Origin: Limnoperna fortunei
Taxonomy: Eukaryota; Mollusca; Bivalvia; Mytilida; Modiolidae
Direction of reading: 5' to 3'
DNA length: 64,000 nucleotides
NCBI GenBank assembly: GCA_944474755.1
Contig: OX104118.1
Coordinates: 75,967,865-76,031,864, forward strand
The translations under genes were made by a program, and so were the position numbers. The notes below the pieces were generated by a model, which did not search any database, was not told the DNA's origin, and saw only the letters and a list, made by a program, of their open reading frames with translations. Positions 32,276 through 45,610 of the stretch are shown piece after piece (the first letter of the stretch is position 1; every line of letters starts with the position of its first letter).

Positions 32276-33459
32276 CTTAAATATATTAATTTCTTTTTGA
32301 AACATTAAATACAATACAATGTTTCATTATATAAAGCACCATGCTATATTCTTGCTTAAACTCATTCTTTTCTAACAACCATTGCATATTAGCAATGCTA
32401 TGAACTTATAAAAAAAACAAAGAACAAAAGTACTTTCTCTTTATAGATTTTTCCTGTATTTTATATGATCTGTGTTTTAAATCAGTCATCTTGGTCATAA
32501 AAATTTCCAGAATGATGGTATCAAGATGACATCCGTGTTTTAGTAAAGAAAAAGGTAAATCAATAAGCACCATATACACCAGCATTGTAATTGAGATAAT
32601 GTGCCTCTCATTAAAAAAAGCAAATCGAAGATATTTTCTGCACAAATCATAAATTATGTTTTGACGGCTCAATATGTTAGTCAGATTACTTATACATTTT
32701 TATTTGCGCGATTTAAAATTCATATAAAAACTGACATTGTATATATTTAAATCTGTACCGATGGCGCATGCTTCAAATTCTATACCAATAAAGATCATTT
32801 TTGATTTGTTTGCGTCTTAAAACATCCATGCAGGACAGAGTTTGACTATGACGAATTTTTTTAACAAATCACACTTATCACTATTTCTACGGTAAAGCGC
32901 CCATTGTACAGTTAGAGAATGATAAAAAACAAAAATGTGAAAATTGAAATTCTTTCATAATGTTGATAATGTTTAGATCTTATACAATTAAGATTAATAA
33001 AATTGGCATGTAATATTAAACTTTTTTGGAAATAAATAGGATGAAAATATGCATATATACCAATATAAAAAGCAACGTTATCGGTGACGTTTAAGAACCA
33101 TATAAAAATTTTACGTTTTAAATTTCATGGTTTTAAGTTTTGTTATTGCTGTACATCACAAAATAATTTAAAAGTAATGAGGATCACAAGGATCGAAATG
33201 CAATTATTTTGAACATTACATTTCTACGTACCAATAATCAACCGGTCTTTCATTTCCCAAAATATTTATATAATGTGCGTATTGGTAACATTCCAAGGAG
33301 AACCAGCAATTTACAATAAACACCGATTTCAGTGAAAAAATGAATAATTTAGCGACTAGATGAGACGACGGAGAGCCTGTGTCTTGATTATTTTATAACT
33401 GAATGGTATTTTATTGAATGTACTTTGTGAAAATGCAGTTTGCGTCAACGTTTTTGGGG

Positions 33460-33720
33460 GGCCTCGGTGGCCGAGTGGTTAAGGTAGTTCGCCTAATATT
33501 GATTACTTTTTCTGTAAACACTGAGATTGCGGGTTCGATTTTCACTGCGGGCACTGTGTTCTCGACTCCAATGTTAATTGACAAGGATTGCCAGTTTTCC
33601 TCCCTAAGGTCGGGGGTTTTCTCCGGGTACTCAGGCTGACTCTCCCAAAAAATTTGACGCAAAAATAAAGCTGAAAAATTGCTGAATGTGGCGTTAAACA
33701 CCATTCAAACTAAAGAAGGC
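33460..33720 (+). repeat. Full-length tRNA-headed SINE (V-SINE/RUDI-like) inside the TIR transposon
   Basis: The head GCCTCGGTGGCCGAGTGGTT gives an A box, and GCGGGTTCGATTTTC about 50 bp later gives a B box, as in tRNA-Leu/Ser-derived pol III promoters. The body contains TTGACAAGGATTGCCAG and GGGTACTCAGGCTG. The 3' end has AAAATTGCTGAATGTGGCG and CCATTCAAAC. A bivalve SINE family called RUDI has this V-SINE plan; I am matching from memory of its layout, not by alignment. Confidence 0.7.
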
Positions 33721-35321
33721 AAGAAGGCGTACTGATTTCTATACGCTACTGTAAGTTTTTTTTTAAATTTGCCAGGCATTAATTCGGGGTTCTTCGAATG
33801 GGGTTGTTAACGGAAAATTCATTAAAATGTTTGAAAATCTGTAGAAAAATACATCCAGAAATGTTTATTATTCTGTAAAGAGACGGCATACATGTATGGG
33901 TAGGAAATGTTATATATGACTTATATGGAACTGCTTGTATTTAGGAGAAAAATGAAGGGGTTAAATAAGTTTTTAAAGTTGCCATATTTTTAATAAATAT
34001 TATATGTCAATATGTATATTTTGTTAGTTTTTTTTCCATTTATTTTGATAATATATATATATTTTAATATCAAGTATTGCTTTGTGGGGAATGTGTCTCT
34101 TTTGTATTTCTTTTATGTTATTGCGTACTGTAAACGTAAATAATTTTGAGGGTCAATATTTCCGCGTATAAGTGTCAAACATTTCGTGTTGGGGTTATAT
34201 TAAATGTTTTCTTTTATAAATTTTATTTATTTTATTTATTTAATTATTATCATAAAGCTATTTTAACAGCTTGCAATTGTGTCATATAAAACAGAAATAA
34301 AGATATAACAACAAACAATTCTACAGATAAAATCTTATAAATAACTTGACCTAACTTCGATTGACCTTTAAAAAACAACCTATATTCTGGACCGTCGAAA
34401 AAAAAATTGGGTTTAAAATGAGAATAAGTTTTTGTTTTTTTTTATTTAAATCATTGAAATTTTTATATTCTTTCATTAGTTCTGAAAAATAATTTTGCCT
34501 TAGTCTCTGATTTTTATGGCAGTAGAAGAAGAATTGTGTTTCATCTTCAATGTCTTGAAGGGAATAGAAATTACAAAGTCGAGATTCCCGGGGTATTTTT
34601 GTATAACGACCGGACTCAATTTCTAAGGAATTATCACTTATCCGTTAAAGGCTAGCTTCGAGTCTTTATACAAGAATAATTTTTATTTTGATCATTTAAC
34701 TTATATATTTTATTAGTAAAGAGTGTTATAATATCTATACAAATCCGATTTAATGACCTTTTTAAAATAAAATAAATTATTCCCAAGTGATTTTTTCGGA
34801 TGTTGGTGAATTTCATTTGTTATATTTGTTCCGTCTTCATAAGAATGTCTTTAGTCAGAAAATTTCGTAAAACTAACAATAATATAACTTTGCCTTATTT
34901 CTAACATATAAAGGAGGTACGCTGTACATGATAATAAGAATGGCAAAATAAAAATGCCGAAAAACCTCTTTAAAAATGCTGTTATCGCTCTCCATACATT
35001 TTATTTTTAAAGCGCGGACCTGATAGAAACACATACTGGTAGACGCTGATGTACAAACAAAAAATATCAACGAAATCATTATCGAACTATTTAAACGGAA
35101 TTAAAAATATATAACAGAACCGAAAGTAATGAAAATCCGACGATTTTATTTCGATCTTTGATCATAAAAGATTCTTGAGGGTCATGGTGTGTTGTGCTTG
35201 CTGACTGCTGTACTAATTTTACAAGGATCTTTTTAACCGCGGTTTGAATCATGATATACAAAATAAATAGGGGCTAATGGACTCTTGAATCGCTAAACGA
35301 CTGCATCATATGTTGTTGTAA

Positions 35322-35354
35322 GTGTGTGTGTGTGTGTGTGTGTGGGGGGGGGGG
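35322..35354. repeat. (TG)n microsatellite followed by a G-run
   Basis: About 11 TG repeats run directly into about 11 G. A second G-run lies at about 35,531-35,542. Both are inside the TIR transposon. Confidence 0.9.
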
Positions 35355-37084
35355 TGTTAGATGTAGATGTATCATTTAATTCAGAGAGAATCCTCGAGAA
35401 TGAAAGCGTAAAGTTTTAGTAATAAGGCCATTTCATGAGGACGCCGAATGTGTTATGAAATATCTTTAATCATTATATATTTAAGCCTGGCAGTCGTTGA
35501 CATAGTTTGAAAATGTGTTTGTATGTGTTTGGGGGGGGGGGGTGTATATAGTATAATTTTAGCAGAAATTTAGTATGTGTAGTCGATGAGAAAATCATTG
35601 ACAAAAATTTGTCGGGTCTTTATCGAGGATCGGTTTCCCTTTTTTTGGTAGAATTCGTACGATTTAAATTTTTGTATTCTAGAATACGATATATTATTCA
35701 AATAAAAGTTGCTTTATGACAGAATAATCTCGCCATCCATTATTTAAGGTGCTCATGATTGAGTTGTCTTTCTTTTTTCATGCATTTCACCCAATCATCA
35801 CTCGCGGAAGCACAATATCTCCATGGAAGCGAGTGATTTTTGGCTGTCGTTTATTTTGTTTTAACGGAAAACACGTTTAACGGAGATTACAATATACAGT
35901 TTTATAAATTGTTCTCTATTCTAAAGAACGGTTTCAAGGTTTCAGTCACGTATATTAGTTTTGCATGTAATCTTGCAATTAGGCATTAAGATGCGAGCAA
36001 ATTTATCCTTGCATTATAGTTTTCCTGGGTTTAACGGAGATTACAGCTTAAAAAGTCGGAACACATGTTTTGGTATTAAGAGAGGGTTTGTTTTAGCCAA
36101 CTCCCCGGAACAACTCAATGGACTTAATTTATCGCCTTGGAAGAGAAGAATAAGAAGATAATAAAAATAAAACATAATTAAAAGCAATTCTTCGTATTTT
36201 GCAATTTTTGTTTTTGTTAACGGATACAACTATCTGTTAAGGGGACTTTTTATAAGTTTAGAATATTGACCGTTCTTGAATATCGAAGAGCAAAATTTTT
36301 ATGTTATAAATTGGTGAGTAATGTGACAAAACATTAATATAAAAATGACCCGTATCCAACGCACTTTAAAGCAAAAAACAGTCATCATTCACATTATGCA
36401 CTTATACGGGAATGTCAATTTCGGCATAGATATTCATTTTATCATAATGCGCATGCGCAAAACGCACGTGTTTGTCGATTAATTTGCTAGTTTTCAAAAT
36501 TCTGTATATTGCTTAATTCATATGTATCGCTCACTAAGATACAAATATCTTACGAAAAAAATCTTGACAATGAGAAATTACAATTCTTATCATGGGCGCT
36601 TTACCGTAGAAATAGTGTTATACGAATTTTCAACAGATGCAATATAAGTTGCATTTGTTCAAATATAGATTTTTATCAATTGCAACAGATGCAAATACTG
36701 GCAAACTATACAGAAGACTTATTTTGATCATCTATTTCCCGCAGACTTATTCTGATTCTGCATTATGCATGTGCGTGTCTGATGTTATGGTAGTATTAAT
36801 GGATGAATTATAAAGTTTGTTACAGAGGTTATTCTTGTTCAGTGTAGTTCTGTTATATACTGTTTTAATGTGTCAAAAAGCGAAAGTGATGATAACTTTA
36901 ATAATATAATATAATCTGCCATATAAAGTAAAGATGTTAAACATCTTTGTTTCTTGATTTTATTGTCGCCGTTATTCAGGTATATGATAACGTGGTGGGA
37001 GGTTAAAATGAAATTTTAGTTGCTGTTAATTAAGTTTTCAGTAGAGAGCATTGCCAGAAGTTGAATCCGAACACACAACTCTAA

Positions 37085-37195
37085 TGCCTGGTTGAGTTGA
37101 GTTTGACTCGAATTTACTTATCGCTGCTCCAATTGTATTTGGTGGAGGGTCACATATGAGTTTAAAAACTGAGGGTTATAAGCTTAAATATATGT
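37085..37195 (-). pseudogene. Second, diverged stalk-exon fragment of the composite gene 2
   Basis: On the minus strand TTTAAG|CTTATAACCCT followed by GACCCTCCACCAAATACAAT matches the 5' half of the stalk exon. About 10 bp after the acceptor are missing, which shifts the frame, and the exon stops at a junction (37,085) where unit 2a sequence begins. It shows that a second partial gene copy was joined here. Confidence 0.6.
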
Positions 37196-40100
37196 ATTTC
37201 TTTATGAAATATTAAATGATATACTAAAATATACGTTTTATTTTAGAAAGCACCATACTGTATTTGTGTTTGAAATCTATCAGCCACATCATATTTTATG
37301 AACTTTAAAAACAACATTTCATTTCCAATAAACAGAATTACACCATTTACGCATGTTCTTTCTCTTCATGTATTTTTGATAGGTTTACTATGATTTCCGT
37401 TTAAAATAAGTCATTTAAGTCATACAGAACCAATGTCCAGAAAGATGATATCAAATTTAATAATATCCGTGTTGTTAGCAAAGAAAGGGACAAGGTAATG
37501 GCTCCAAAGGCACCATTCACAACAACATTGCAACTGTGTTCATTTCCTTCTGATTAAATAACTAAGCAAATCGTAGTACATTATCTGCACAAATCATCAA
37601 TGACAATTTGACGGTTCAATATGTTGAAGCTAGATATATATAAAGGGTCTAAAGAAAGCTACCAAACCAGTACACTTATTTAGTATCGGATCGAAAAACA
37701 TGACGATACAGCATAAACCAAAAATAATATACAACTCTAGAAGATAATGCAACGATAAAAATCACTGTATTTCTTGTCAAAACTATAGACACAGACTGAC
37801 CAACGAATGGCGTTAGTCATTGAGTAGTTTTATTCTGCTTGTGCGGTGCGTTTCTGATGTTATAATATTAATACTGGGTGCATTTTATTGTATGTTTTTA
37901 TCTTTGTTACAGAGGGTTTTCTATGTTCAGTGCAGTTGTGTAATATACTTTTTTTAATTCGTCAAATAAGCTCGAGTCAGTATGTGTTCATGTTACACAT
38001 GTACAGTATGTATATATGTCTTATAATTTTAGACAACATAGTATCATTTGCTGTATTTTTCATGCGTAGGGTAAAGGCTGTTTTACAAACTTTTAAACCT
38101 TGAAGTTGTCTTTGTTTTGCTTAGGCTGCCAACTTGAATTATGGAGAATCAGGAGACTTCGCGGGTTTAAGAGACAGACAATCTTATTTAGCAAATTTGG
38201 ATAAAAGATTCTTTTTAATTTTAGATATGCATAAAAATTGTAAGTGTCATTGGCCGTTGTAGCATTAAATAAATTTCAAGGTTTTATATCCAATAAAATC
38301 GTGCGATAGCAAGCACCTCGATTTTCTGATTAAAATAAAAACACAAACTTTGTAAAGGACTTTCGTAAAAAGATACACATATATATCTATTTTGCATTTT
38401 CTAACAGGAATGTGAAGTAAGTCGTGCAGGGAGGGGTTGGTTTGAATTATCGATATCTATTTATGTCTGAAAATTTAAAATAAATGGAAAAGCTCTTTAT
38501 CCCATTGTTGATTTTAAATTTAGTGAATTAAATAGATAGATGATAATTGGTTTAAACATACACTGGGACTGGCCTGATAAATTATTTATCAACTGCTAAA
38601 GTATATTTTCAGATTTTGTGTTTATATGTAATCTTTTGTCATATATTAAATCATAAATATACTTGAATAAAACTAATGTTCATGCTGTACAAATTAAAAA
38701 AATCTTGACAATTTTAATAGTAGTTATTTTAGAATCTTGCCAAGTCGGACAAATGAAAAATTGTATACAGAAAACATTATTTCATCACTGGGTTTTGACT
38801 TATTTTATGCAAAAAACAGCCTTTTACTATGGTTTTTGATTATTCACATCTACGGTAATCAATAGTACGATGACAGAAAAACGTAGTAGCAATAATAAAA
38901 ATGGTCTTACATTATTAATTTAAATAGAACACCAAACCAATAATTATTACATGACAATTGTACATTCTTTTAAAATGCCTGTACCAAGTCAGGACTATTG
39001 CTGTACTGACTATATGTTTTAGTAGTTTGTTCTCAGGTTTGCGGGTTTCTCGGATTGTCTTTTTTGACAATTTCCTCGGTGTTCGGCATTTTGTTGTTAC
39101 CTTCATTCGTCACTCAAGCATTTTGGTAGTGCAAAGTCATATTTTATCTTATATTTGCACTTAACTTGAATAATTCATATTCTTTTCGCAAAATTCTGTT
39201 TATTCATGTTAACTAAGTATGCTCGGAAATATTTTCTCCTGTACTCGTCGTATTAAGGAAGGGATATTAAAGGAGTATTTATAATTGTTTCAAATGTAAT
39301 ATTGTTGGCAGGGCTATTTTCTCGTCAATGTGTCATGTTGATGAGACGGCTGATGAGGCGACGATGTCGTTCAATAAATGACGATGACTATAGCTTGTCG
39401 GATGCCAATTTTCCAGGAGAACTTAAGTTTGCGTAGAGTTAATTCTCAACTCAAATTCGATGAATAATTTAATGATATAGAATCATTTTTCAATAGTGGA
39501 TATGTCAGTAACATAGTTCTGACTCCAACTGAAGAAACATATTTTAACATTAAATTTATATAGGAGAACTATTATGACCTATTATACTCGGTTCGCGTTG
39601 ACACATGGTTTGACATGATTTCATATTTTCTTTATTATTAACACTAGAATGTCTAATTAGATTAATATAACATAAGTTGAAGATAACAGGTAGAAAGTGT
39701 CACTCGTTAATTACAAGTACAAAATGAAATGTTTACAATAACGGATTAAAGATTATATAGAAAAATACTAAAAATAACCAAAATATTGCTTGCTGGGCTT
39801 AAAACAACAAAAGTCCGAGCGCGACCGTTTTACGGTAGTCAAGGACGTTAAAAACCCCTATAAGTACGTAAAACAACAACAAATCAATCAACCTTTACTC
39901 ACCATTAGCAACAAATACAATATAAAAATATGCTCAATTACGGCGATTATGACTTAATTAATATAGTATGCTACATAAATAAAGACAGTAAATATCTTTG
40001 AGGCCGATTTTTCACCATTAGCAGTTATATGATGGTGTCTTATGTTCATAGCAGGTGGAATAAAGCACTGAGTAGAGCGCACCTTTTCCGAAGTTGCACT

Positions 40101-40415
40101 CGAACTCACAACACAATCAAAGAAAATGACACCAATAGCGTGATCTTTACTCATTGCGCGATGACTCCATTTTTACCTTGCAAGGCGAAGCTACATTGGG
40201 CGGTTGCATTAAGGTATTCACTGCTTGTAACATTAATACTTACAAACTTCAGAATAAAACGCGCATGCACATTTCATATAAAATAATTGAAGTCCTTTAA
40301 AGAAGATTCACATCAAAATCATGAAGTGCAATGTAATTCAATAAATATGACCATGCATATTACTTTATTAGAACTTAGATTACTGGCTATTTGAAACAAC
40401 ATCAAACATACATAC
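37196..40415. other. Diverged intron DNA of the composite unit 2
   Basis: About 37,200-37,980 is a diverged second copy of the stalk-ectodomain intron (compare 50,080-50,970). At 38,950-39,120 lies an inverted copy of the dispersed repeat seen at 27,905, 46,270 and 57,850. Around 39,790-39,895 another repeat-like segment occurs (minus strand GTTTTTAACGTCCTTGACTA). From about 40,200 the sequence again matches the flank of the ectodomain exon. No gene is supported in between. Confidence 0.45.
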
Positions 40416-40778
40416 CTTTCGAAATTTGTATACAGTAGCCTATGGTGAAGTTTCCTCCAATAACTCTTGAAGTTAGTGTTATAGCACCTGTTTTAGAGAA
40501 TGCAACTAAACGAATATCATGTCCACTTCTACACTCAATTGGATTTCCTATTTGGTCAGTACTGATATCTATTGCAAGTCCACATGGGTAGTATTCAGGT
40601 GTAACTGTATTCTCGTACTTTTTAATATACACTGTAGTGAATAGGGTAGAACTGTCTACAATAACATTACAGACACAGCCATTTTCCTGTATAATAACAC
40701 GTAGTACCACACTATCAACGTTGTCATTTCCAACATCAGGGTATTCAACTGCATTACTAGCTTTACACATGTCACTAA
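40416..40778 (-). CDS. Gene 2, six-cysteine ectodomain exon
   Basis: A 363-bp copy of the ectodomain exon with acceptor ATTTTATAG and donor AAAG|GTATGT. It is open throughout and keeps all six cysteines. Relative to gene 1 it has one extra codon in the loop after CNV (VDSSTLFTT) and changes such as QIGNP for QVTNP. The phases are unchanged. The exon itself looks functional, but downstream stalk and TM exons in this locus are damaged or duplicated, so a secreted or truncated product is possible. Confidence 0.6.
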
Positions 40779-41052
40779 CTATAAAATAACCAACTTCAGA
40801 AAAATGGAACAGATGCAATATTCAATAACTAAAAGTGTCCAACTACCATAAACAAGATTTACATATGATTTATAGATTAACTGTTCATTTTATAGAAGTT
40901 AATATAGAGAGCAGATATCTTCTTAATGAGGGTCCCGCCACTTAGTGGCATACGACCTATATTGATCAATTCGTCCGTCCGTCAGTAATGGTGTCCGTAA
41001 TATACCTTTTTATATGTGGTTAGATAATATTAAGACGATGTGTCGCATATCA

Positions 41053-41065
41053 TGACCTTTGACCT
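41053..41065 (+). promoter_or_regulatory. DR1-type nuclear-receptor half-site pair (unit 2)
   Basis: TGACCTTTGACCT is the reverse complement of AGGTCAAAGGTCA, a perfect direct repeat of AGGTCA spaced by one base, the consensus for RXR/HNF4-type receptors. It lies in the ectodomain-linker intron inside an old repeat, so it may be incidental. Confidence 0.3.
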
Positions 41066-41871
41066 TGAACTTTGGACTAAGGGTCAGCGGGGCCATCAGA
41101 GATGGATTCCATCTCACTGATATCTAGTACTCCTCAATGTCAAACATAGGTTTTTCACATACAAAGACGAAAATCCAAACTGTCATCAGAATAATAAAAA
41201 CTGATTCAAATGATTACTAGTAATGTCATACATGTAATACATGCAGTTATTATACATTACTAACTTTTTTAGACAAATTAAAATGATATCGAAATCGTAG
41301 TAAGTCACATCGGTTAAATCGCCGCTTCCCGAAAGACATAAATCATCACATTTATATATATGCTATGTTCCAGTTTTGAATCGCCATAGAATTATACAAA
41401 GACGCATTCACATACCTTTATTTTCAAATAGTGATTAAATTGTGAGAATATTCACAGTAGTCATACATCTGTACAGATAATCTCCATTTGTGCTATAATT
41501 TTTTATAGCAGTCACAAATACAATCACAATTGTCTTAAAATAAATGCATTTTTTAACACTATTTCTGTTTTTAAGTCACAATTTTGTCTGTTTACAACTG
41601 AAGACTACCTTAATATTTCAGTAAGGACAGCGAACCAAAATAAGCTTCTACATATGATCAGCTCATCAAACATTCATATTATACATTTTCAAGCAGATTG
41701 CTTTCTTTAATTTTTAACGAAATCTATACACGTTTAGTTGCTCATGTATTGACGTCGACTGTGTCTTATTATATTTTTCATATAATTTTTATTTAATTTT
41801 TGTTCCATACTCAGCAGAATTGACATTGCTACCAAATATAATACAAGCAAATAAGATGTACATTACATCAC

Positions 41872-41925
41872 CTTTTGAAGATGGTTCTATTACCGGACAA
41901 GGATCTGGTACGGTCGTGTTGACAT
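41872..41925 (-). CDS. Gene 2, 54-bp linker exon
   Basis: Same length, splice sites and phase as the gene 1 linker exon; VNTTVPDPCPVIEPSSK is conserved apart from the residue coded at the GGATCTGGTACG change. Next to the gene 2 ectodomain exon. Confidence 0.55.
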
Positions 41926-42529
41926 CTAAAAGCAGAAATAAATACTTATAATCAACAAAATTTTAGTGCACCAAGTACATCAATGTCTAACGTCCTTCAC
42001 TGTTGTTAAACGGCTGATAGGAACGGAAGTCACTATAAACTCAATTTGGCGGATGAGAGGAGGAAGAAATAGATAAATAATATTTTTAATTTTAAATAAT
42101 TTCTCTAATTGTACCTAATGTATTATGTGCTATGTGATATTAAATCCTCCAACAACACTATTTCACATCACACGATTGAAAAAACATTCTGCTGACAAGA
42201 CTATTAGCATCAAAGAAAGATGTTTGATGAGAGGTTAGGCTTTTTCGTATAAAGGTCCCTACATTTTTATTGCATCTATATAACACTTAAAGTAGCTTAG
42301 TATGCCTCAGAGAGTTTCAAATTCTGTTGAGGTAATTAAGAAATAAAAGACACATTGCTTAGCCATCATGTGTGCGGCTAAGTTAAACATGTTTATGAAA
42401 GTTTTTTTAGTTCCCAAAAATGATCCACATAACAGTTTTTTCGAATTTGTTTGGTCATGTACAACCAAATTCTAATTATGGGGACATGATGCAAAGCAGT
42501 ATGCATGTCTTGTTTACTTCTCTGTGTGC

Positions 42530-43930
42530 TGAGTCAATGGATATTGAAGATGAAAATGACGTAAATTTGATACTGTTGATTGCGTTAAAGTGCAGGATGA
42601 AGATCTTGCAAATACCGTTATTGTTCTACTAAAAATCGGCAATAGCCTACCAAAAGCAAAATATCTACAGAACCAGAAGACGTCCGTAGATATTTAGGAA
42701 ACTGGGAAAGATTACACTAAAAATGGTGTATTATACAAACAGTACTATTTATACTGAGAAGTGAAGTCAACTTGCTTTACAATCAGTTTATAGAGGCTGA
42801 TATAGTTCTGACAGCTTTACATGATGATTGAGAACATCAAGGTAAGATAGAACATTGTATTTAGTAAAGTCGAGATTCTTTTGGTCATGTGTAGAGAAAT
42901 TTGTAGAAACTAAGGTAACATCTTGTGTGGACTGCATATTACAAAATTCAAATTACAAGACGTCTCAGCAGAATTGGTAAATATACAAACTTTTTATCCT
43001 CTTGAATTGATGTGTATGGATTATCTTTCCCCGCCGTGGTACAATCAAAAAGTGGTTATGAGCACATTTATGCAATAGCGATACCGACACGAAATCACAT
43101 TAGTAAAACCAGTAAATGTTTTAGAATTTTAGTCAGCATTACTGATTTCCTGCAAGGCAACTCAGTCATCAGGTTAGAAATTTTCGAATCTATCATTATA
43201 TGCGAGTTGTGAAATTTAGCTAACATAAACAAACCAAAACAACCCCTTACCACCCGCAAAGTAATGTTACGTACGTTACGAACTATAAACGAAGAAAAGT
43301 CAGACTAAAAGACCTATGTTGAGCCCCTTGTCCATTCTTACAATGCTACCAGGCATGAGAGTACTGATTATACCGCTCACTTTCTCGCGTTTGACTGACA
43401 TTTTAGATTGGCTATCAACGCGTTTCTGGATTTTCGTTTGTTCACCTGCAAAAAAACCATCAAACATACGTAAGTAATCTGGAAAAAAATGAGGTTTTCG
43501 CATATAAAATTGCATCCAAAACAGCTTATAAGACAAGAAGATGACACAAAGTGATATACAACTTAAAGGTTAAACATTCTGAAGGAAAATGATCTCGTTT
43601 TGTTGAAACAGGTTGTATTTAAAGGAATGCATAATCTCTAAAACAGTTGGGAAGAGACTCTTACATCGTAGAATTCTAACCTGGTCCAAAATACCGGTAT
43701 ATGTCCTTAGAATATGGTCGCTCAAAGAGGGTAACAGTACACAGAAACATGATCTTTCCGATATGTTCTCTACCAGCTAAAAAAGGTTTATTAATAAAGT
43801 TTACAATGAAAAAGATATAATAACAGGAAGAAGAAAAATAAAATTCGGTATCAATTCTCAAAGTTTTTGTTTATCCGACAGCTAAATTAGCAGAATCTTG
43901 GACGAGTTACATGCAGTGGGTTCCTTACGA
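42530..43930 (+). pseudogene. Old Gypsy integrase remnant (unit 2)
   Basis: Equivalent to 24,250-25,350: broken plus-strand frames including SCVDC-type finger residues, TSAELVNIQTFYPLELM-like sequence and VEPLVHSYNATRHES-like sequence. More decayed than the unit 3 copy, with a deletion around the core start (43,060-43,100). Confidence 0.7.
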
Positions 43931-43949
43931 GAACGAGGCGAAATTAGTT

Positions 43950-44156
43950 TCACATTGTGCGAGCTGAGGTTGCTGGGATGGGGCAATTAGCACTAACGTG
44001 TGCTACAATGTTCATGCCTATGTCTACTACATGTGTATTTGTTGCTGTAAAATATATTTTACATTTATTCAGTGAATTTCCCAATTCGTTCATGGTAGAG
44101 TTGCACGTGCGGTCTATTGAAGAATGGAATGCACGATCTTTATGAAATGTATACAT
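43950..44156 (-). other. Short conserved open frame of unknown function (unit 2)
   Basis: Unit 2 copy of the 25,362-25,568 frame, with several amino-acid changes (for example SSIDRTCNS) but no stop. The plus strand is also open here (43,957-44,145). Confidence 0.2.
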
Positions 44157-45541
44157 GTATTGTGTGTATAAATTTTGTCATTTAATCTAGTTGTTGGTCA
44201 TATTTAACAGAAAATTTCAGGGACGACATTTCAATGCGAATCAAAAATAAGTCGCCGGGATTTATTGTTTTGATTCATACTGTAAAATTGGGTGTGTTAA
44301 AAGTATTTATGCGGAATATTTCCCGCTTCACTACTACATGATTTATTTGTCAAAGCATTCATTTATCACTCATTACATATTTGACAAATTTATGGACTTT
44401 ACCGCGTTTACATATTTCATTATATAACTAACAGTAAACGCACATATCCCCCACTAAGCACCTAAAAGCATGCATTCCCGCCACTAACTGCTCGGTATAT
44501 AATATTCAGACTGGCTTATCCAGGTGTTCACGTCATTTCTAATTTCGGAGCGAGGAGGGAACCATTAACTTTTTCCCTATACTTTCAGGTACAGTTGAGT
44601 TTATATGTCATATTTACTATAAAATCATTTCTTTTCATAACAACTCTTTTTTTAGAATATGTGTATAAGAAATGTATTTTCAATGTCATTTATATATATA
44701 CTTTCAGTATGTAATAAACAGGTTGGTATTAATAATTTATAGCGTCATTTTGCCATGTGACAGAAAATGTTATTTAACTATTACTTGCAATTATATTACG
44801 ACTCGACAACTTCCTGTTTTTTTCTTTTTGTGTCATTCCGACTTACCATAACGGCATTAATTATAACCTTGACTTTAGATACTATCAACTGAATAATAAG
44901 TTACTATCAACGCTAAAATAGTAAAGGTAATAGTAACAATCACTTTGAAAAATCATTTTCCAGTTATATCTATTATCTCAACTGGAACAAGTATTAGATC
45001 CACGCAGTTAGTTTAACACCACTGGTCCTTAAATAAAATGTATTTCTATAATGCAGTGCTTTTGCTGAAAAATCTACTTTGTTCGAACATGTATGCTTTT
45101 TTAAAGTACTTAAAGACTAATTATATTATGACAACTTACAGTACGATGTGAATACTATCCACGTAAATATATAAGAAATGTCTAAACTTCTCAACATTTC
45201 AACTCTATATGGTGTCAATACGGAAGTTAATTTATATCTACCAATTGGAGCATTTACAAAAACTAAAGACCTTAAACACCTGAATGACTTTCATATAAGA
45301 AGTTTTAAATATAGCTCATTTAAATCAATGTTGGACTTGAAATCAATACTGAATGAATTTCCTCCTGTCATCTATTCGACTTTTCTTTTTGAATAAGTGA
45401 AAACTACAAATATCTGTAATGTATATTTTTAAAACGAGTATGTTTATCAATCAGTGAACTTTAAAAAAATTATATCTCTAAACAGATAAATGTCCAATTG
45501 AATAACGCTTCAATGTTGCATTAAACCTGGATATGTGCTGC

Positions 45542-45610
45542 TATGCTCAATTTCTTGCCATTTTATAAATAAGCGATATCGATTTATAAAACGGCGAGAT
45601 ATTGAGCATA
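45542..45610. repeat. Inverted repeat, 28-bp arms (unit 2)
   Basis: Arms 45,542-45,569 and 45,583-45,610, the same hairpin as at 27,163-27,231. Confidence 0.7.

Larger units (their letters stand above)
32879..36617. mobile_element. Non-autonomous TIR DNA transposon, 3.74 kb, Chapaev/CMC-like
   Basis: Perfect 26-bp terminal inverted repeats, starting CACTATTTCTACGGTAAAGC at 32,879 and complementary at 36,592-36,617. They are flanked by TTAT at 32,875-32,878 and 36,618-36,621. The paralogous site in unit 3 (near 50,690) has a single CACTTATACGAA, which is the empty site. TIRs starting CACTA with a 4-bp target duplication point to the CMC group (Chapaev) rather than classical CACTA elements, which duplicate 3 bp; this is inference. 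I find no transposase frame in the interior. It carries a SINE, a TG microsatellite and G-runs. Confidence 0.85.

Noticed and set aside
33468..33545. A tRNA gene call for the A-box/B-box pair.
   Set aside because: The sequence does not fold into a full cloverleaf and runs on into the SINE body and 3' end.
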